Shown: positions 62,423 through 64,000 of the stretch, piece after piece
Layout: each line of letters begins with the position of its first letter
Numbering within the stretch: the stretch's first letter is position 1
NCBI GenBank assembly: GCA_016707175.1
Contig: JADJIB010000006.1
Span: 1 to 64,000 of the forward strand
Reading direction: 5' to 3'
Source of the DNA: Candidatus Phosphoribacter hodrii
GTDB lineage: Bacteria; Actinomycetota; Actinomycetes; Actinomycetales; Dermatophilaceae
DNA: 64,000 nucleotides
Notes under the pieces: generated by a model
Database searches by the model: none
Told to the model about the DNA's origin: nothing
What the model saw: only the letters and a program-made list of their open reading frames with translations
Position numbers and translations under genes: made by a program

Positions 62423-63402
62423 TCAGATGAGACCCAGTGCCTTGACCTGGTCGCGCTCGGACTCCAAGCGGGCCACAGAGGCCTTGATCCGCTCGAGCGA
62501 GAAGTCGGACAGCTCGATGCCCTGGACAATCTCCGTAGCCGCCAGTTGACGCACACGCACGGGAACGAGGAGATGATGCCCTCGGTGAGGCCGTAGGAGC
62601 CGTCCGACGGCACCGACATCGACACCCAGTCGCTGGTGCCGAGGGCCCAGTCGCGCATGTGGTCGATCGTCGCGTTGGCCGCCGAGGCTGCCGACGACAG
62701 GCCACGGGCCTTGATGATGGCGCCGCCACGGGTGGCGACCGTCGGGATGAAGGTGTCGGTGATCCAGGCCTCGTCGACGAGGTCGGCGGCGGTCGTGCCG
62801 TTGACCTTGGTGTTGTAGAGGTCGGGGTACATCGAGTCGTCGTGGTTGCCCCAGATCGCGAGCTGGGTGATCGCTTCGACGCTGACGCCGAGCTTCTGGG
62901 CCAGCTGGGTCTTGGCCCGGTTGTGGTCCAGGCGGGTCAGCGCGTTGAAGCGCTCCTTGGGGATGTCGGGGGCGTTGGCGCTGGCGATGAGCGCATTGGT
63001 GTTGGCCGGGTTGCCCGTGACGAGGATCTTGACGTCGTCAGCGGCGACCTTGTTGAGGGCCGCGCCCTGGCCGGTGAAGATCTTGCCGTTGGCCGCGAGC
63101 AGGTCGGCGCGGTCCATGCCTTCCTTGCGCGGCATGGCGCCGACGAGCATGGCCAGGTTGGTGCCCTCGAAGACCTTCTCCGGGTCGTCACCGATCTCGA
63201 CGCCGGCGAGGGTCGGGAACGCGCAGTCGTCGAGCTCCATGACGACGCCCTCGAGTGCCTTGAGGGCCGGCGTGATCTCGAGCAGACGCAGCTGCACGGG
63301 GGTGTCGCCCAGGAGCGAGCCGCTCGCGATGCGGAACAGCAGGCTGTAGCAGATCTGTCCGGCGGCGCCGGTGACGGCCACCTTGACGGGGGCGGTGCTC
63401 AC
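62423..63402 (-). CDS. mdh: Malate dehydrogenase, one frameshift near the C-terminus
   Basis: TCA-cycle enzyme, about 327 codons, cytosolic-type MDH. GTG 63402 follows AAGGGAG. The NAD motif is [19 protein letters not shown], where the Ile-Cys pair replaces the usual Ile-Gly or Ile-Ala. [26 protein letters not shown] (substrate Arg loop), [31 protein letters not shown] and the catalytic His in [13 protein letters not shown] are present. Near 62565 the frame shifts; the neighbouring frame completes the enzyme with [30 protein letters not shown] and TGA at 62423-62425 (quoted in part: [14 protein letters not shown]). The gene is essential in most relatives, so a base error is likely. Confidence 0.95.
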
Positions 63403-63548
63403 GGGATCTCCCTTTGCGCGGTTGGAGTGGGGACGTCACGACGCTACCAGCAGCCGTCGGCACGCCCCGCAACCGCGTCCCAGGCAGGGGTATGCCGTGG
63501 ATCAGAAAGGGCCGCCCACCCCGGTGAGTGGGACGGCCCCATTCCGCG

Positions 63549-64000
63549 CTAGGACGGTCGGTCTACCTCCGCGGCGGAGGTGGCCGCAGCGGTCGCGGTC
63601 GCGTCGCCGCCGCCCTGGCCCGATCCGCGCCGACGGCGCCGACGCGGACGACGAGTTTCGCCGCCCTCGCGAAGGTTCGACGCGTCGCCCGCTGCGCTGG
63701 CGGCGGAACGGCCCGATCCGTTGCTCGATGCGTCGGGGGCTGCGGCACCCTCGCGGGGGGCCGCGGAGCCCTCCTCGCCGGCGCGGGTCCGACGTCGGTT
63801 GCGCTGGCGGCGCGGTGCCTCACCCTCGCTAGCGGCCGGGGACGCCTCGCCGCCGTCAGTGCCATTGCGGACGGCACCCGCGGCTGCCGTCCCGACCACC
63901 GTCACGGCCGCTGTCACGGCCACCACGTCCGCCGCGCCCGCCGCTGTCGCGACCGCCACGACCGCCGTCCGACCGCCACCGTCCCGGCCGCCGCGGCCAC
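63549..64000 (-). CDS. C-terminal tail of a DEAD-box RNA helicase-like protein (cut by window edge, frameshifted)
   Basis: Only the low-complexity tail is in the window. From 64000 downward one frame gives GGRGGRDSGGRGGRGGRD, an RGG-box type RNA-binding repeat. Near 63865 it moves to another frame with GEASPAASEGEAPRRQRNRRR, REGGETRRPRRRRRRGSGQG and a final Ala/Thr run to the stop at 63549. Such RGG and Arg-rich tails close DEAD/DEAH-box helicases of the RhlE/CsdA type and some other RNA-binding proteins in actinobacteria, so the identity is inferred from the tail only. No helicase motif can be seen because the gene continues outside. It is 147 bases upstream of mdh on the same strand. Confidence 0.5.
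   Translation of the reverse strand, partial: GRGGRDGGGRTAVVAVATAAGAADVVAVTAAVTVVGTAAAGAVRNGTDGGEASPAASEGEAPRRQRNRRRTRAGEEGSAAPREGAAAPDASSNGSGRSAASAAGDASNLREGGETRRPRRRRRRGSGQGGGDATATAAATSAAEVDRPS

Noticed and set aside
1..64000. The GGCATAC word as a KOPS- or Chi-like polar signal
   Set aside because: Counts on the two strands are nearly equal along the window and not linked to gene direction, so no polarity is seen.
1..64000. tRNA, rRNA or CRISPR features
   Set aside because: No T-loop-like GGTTCGAATCC context with a cloverleaf was seen outside genes, and no regularly spaced repeats beyond the 55-bp pair and the 23-bp tandem were found.

Overview
The window reads as a piece of chromosome from a high-GC actinobacterium. 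GC-ending codons, many GTG starts, short ATGA/GTGA gene overlaps, -10 boxes of the form TANNNT placed directly before start codons, and actinobacterial families (DUF3017, DUF6350, PcrA-type UvrD helicase, VapBC) all point there. The gene order pcrA - M23 peptidase - sucC - sucD - DUF6350 and purN - purH matches the block known from Mycobacterium (Rv0949 to Rv0957). A family-level guess within Micrococcales (Intrasporangiaceae-like) is inference only. No rRNA, tRNA, CRISPR array, transposase or phage gene was seen.

Layout. 0-2.4 kb: two-permease ABC-2 exporter with its ATPase. 2.4-4.5 kb: cobalamin genes cbiB and a cobC-like aminotransferase. 4.6-8.5 kb: a TPR protein with a Cys-rich tail, a pyridoxamine-oxidase-like protein and an MFS transporter. 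8.5-14.6 kb: a giant protein joining a transglutaminase-like domain, DUF4011, an SF1 helicase, an MTES_1575-type nuclease fold and DUF3320, a good candidate for a defence enzyme. 14.7-20.9 kb: accessory metabolic genes, a VapBC pair that reads as one frame, and two copies of a 55-bp hairpin repeat. 21-30 kb: the conserved housekeeping block (pcrA, M23 peptidase, B12-binding protein, DUF3048 lipoprotein, sucCD, DUF6350).

30.2-54.7 kb: a surface-polysaccharide locus of about 22 genes. It holds a Wzm/Wzt ABC exporter, a phosphoglycosyl transferase, three DegT aminotransferases, two hexapeptide acyltransferases, UDP-glucose dehydrogenase, a SDR epimerase, a WbpM/CapD-like dehydratase, a Gfo/Idh oxidoreductase, five glycosyltransferase-type proteins (two GT2-like before and after, two GT4, one DUF6541 membrane protein), Wzx, an O-antigen ligase/polymerase, a Wzz-like protein, a SpoIID/LytB protein and an AglD-like flippase. 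It lies between DUF6350 and purN, genes that are normally close together, so the locus looks like an insertion into a conserved block. Read together, the genes make amino- and uronic-acid sugars, assemble them on a lipid carrier and export and join the glycan at the cell surface.

55-64 kb: lhgO, purN, purH, a lipoprotein, folD, DUF3017, a glycosyltransferase, a FkbM methyltransferase, mdh and the tail of a DEAD-box helicase.

Two window-wide features matter to any user. First, many genes, including sucC, purH, folD and mdh, are broken by one-base shifts, often near homopolymers, concentrated at 0-19 kb and 57-64 kb while 28-56 kb is nearly clean; this looks like sequence error rather than gene decay. 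Second, the heptamer GGCATAC/GTATGCC occurs about once per kb, far above expectation, on both strands and mostly inside genes.
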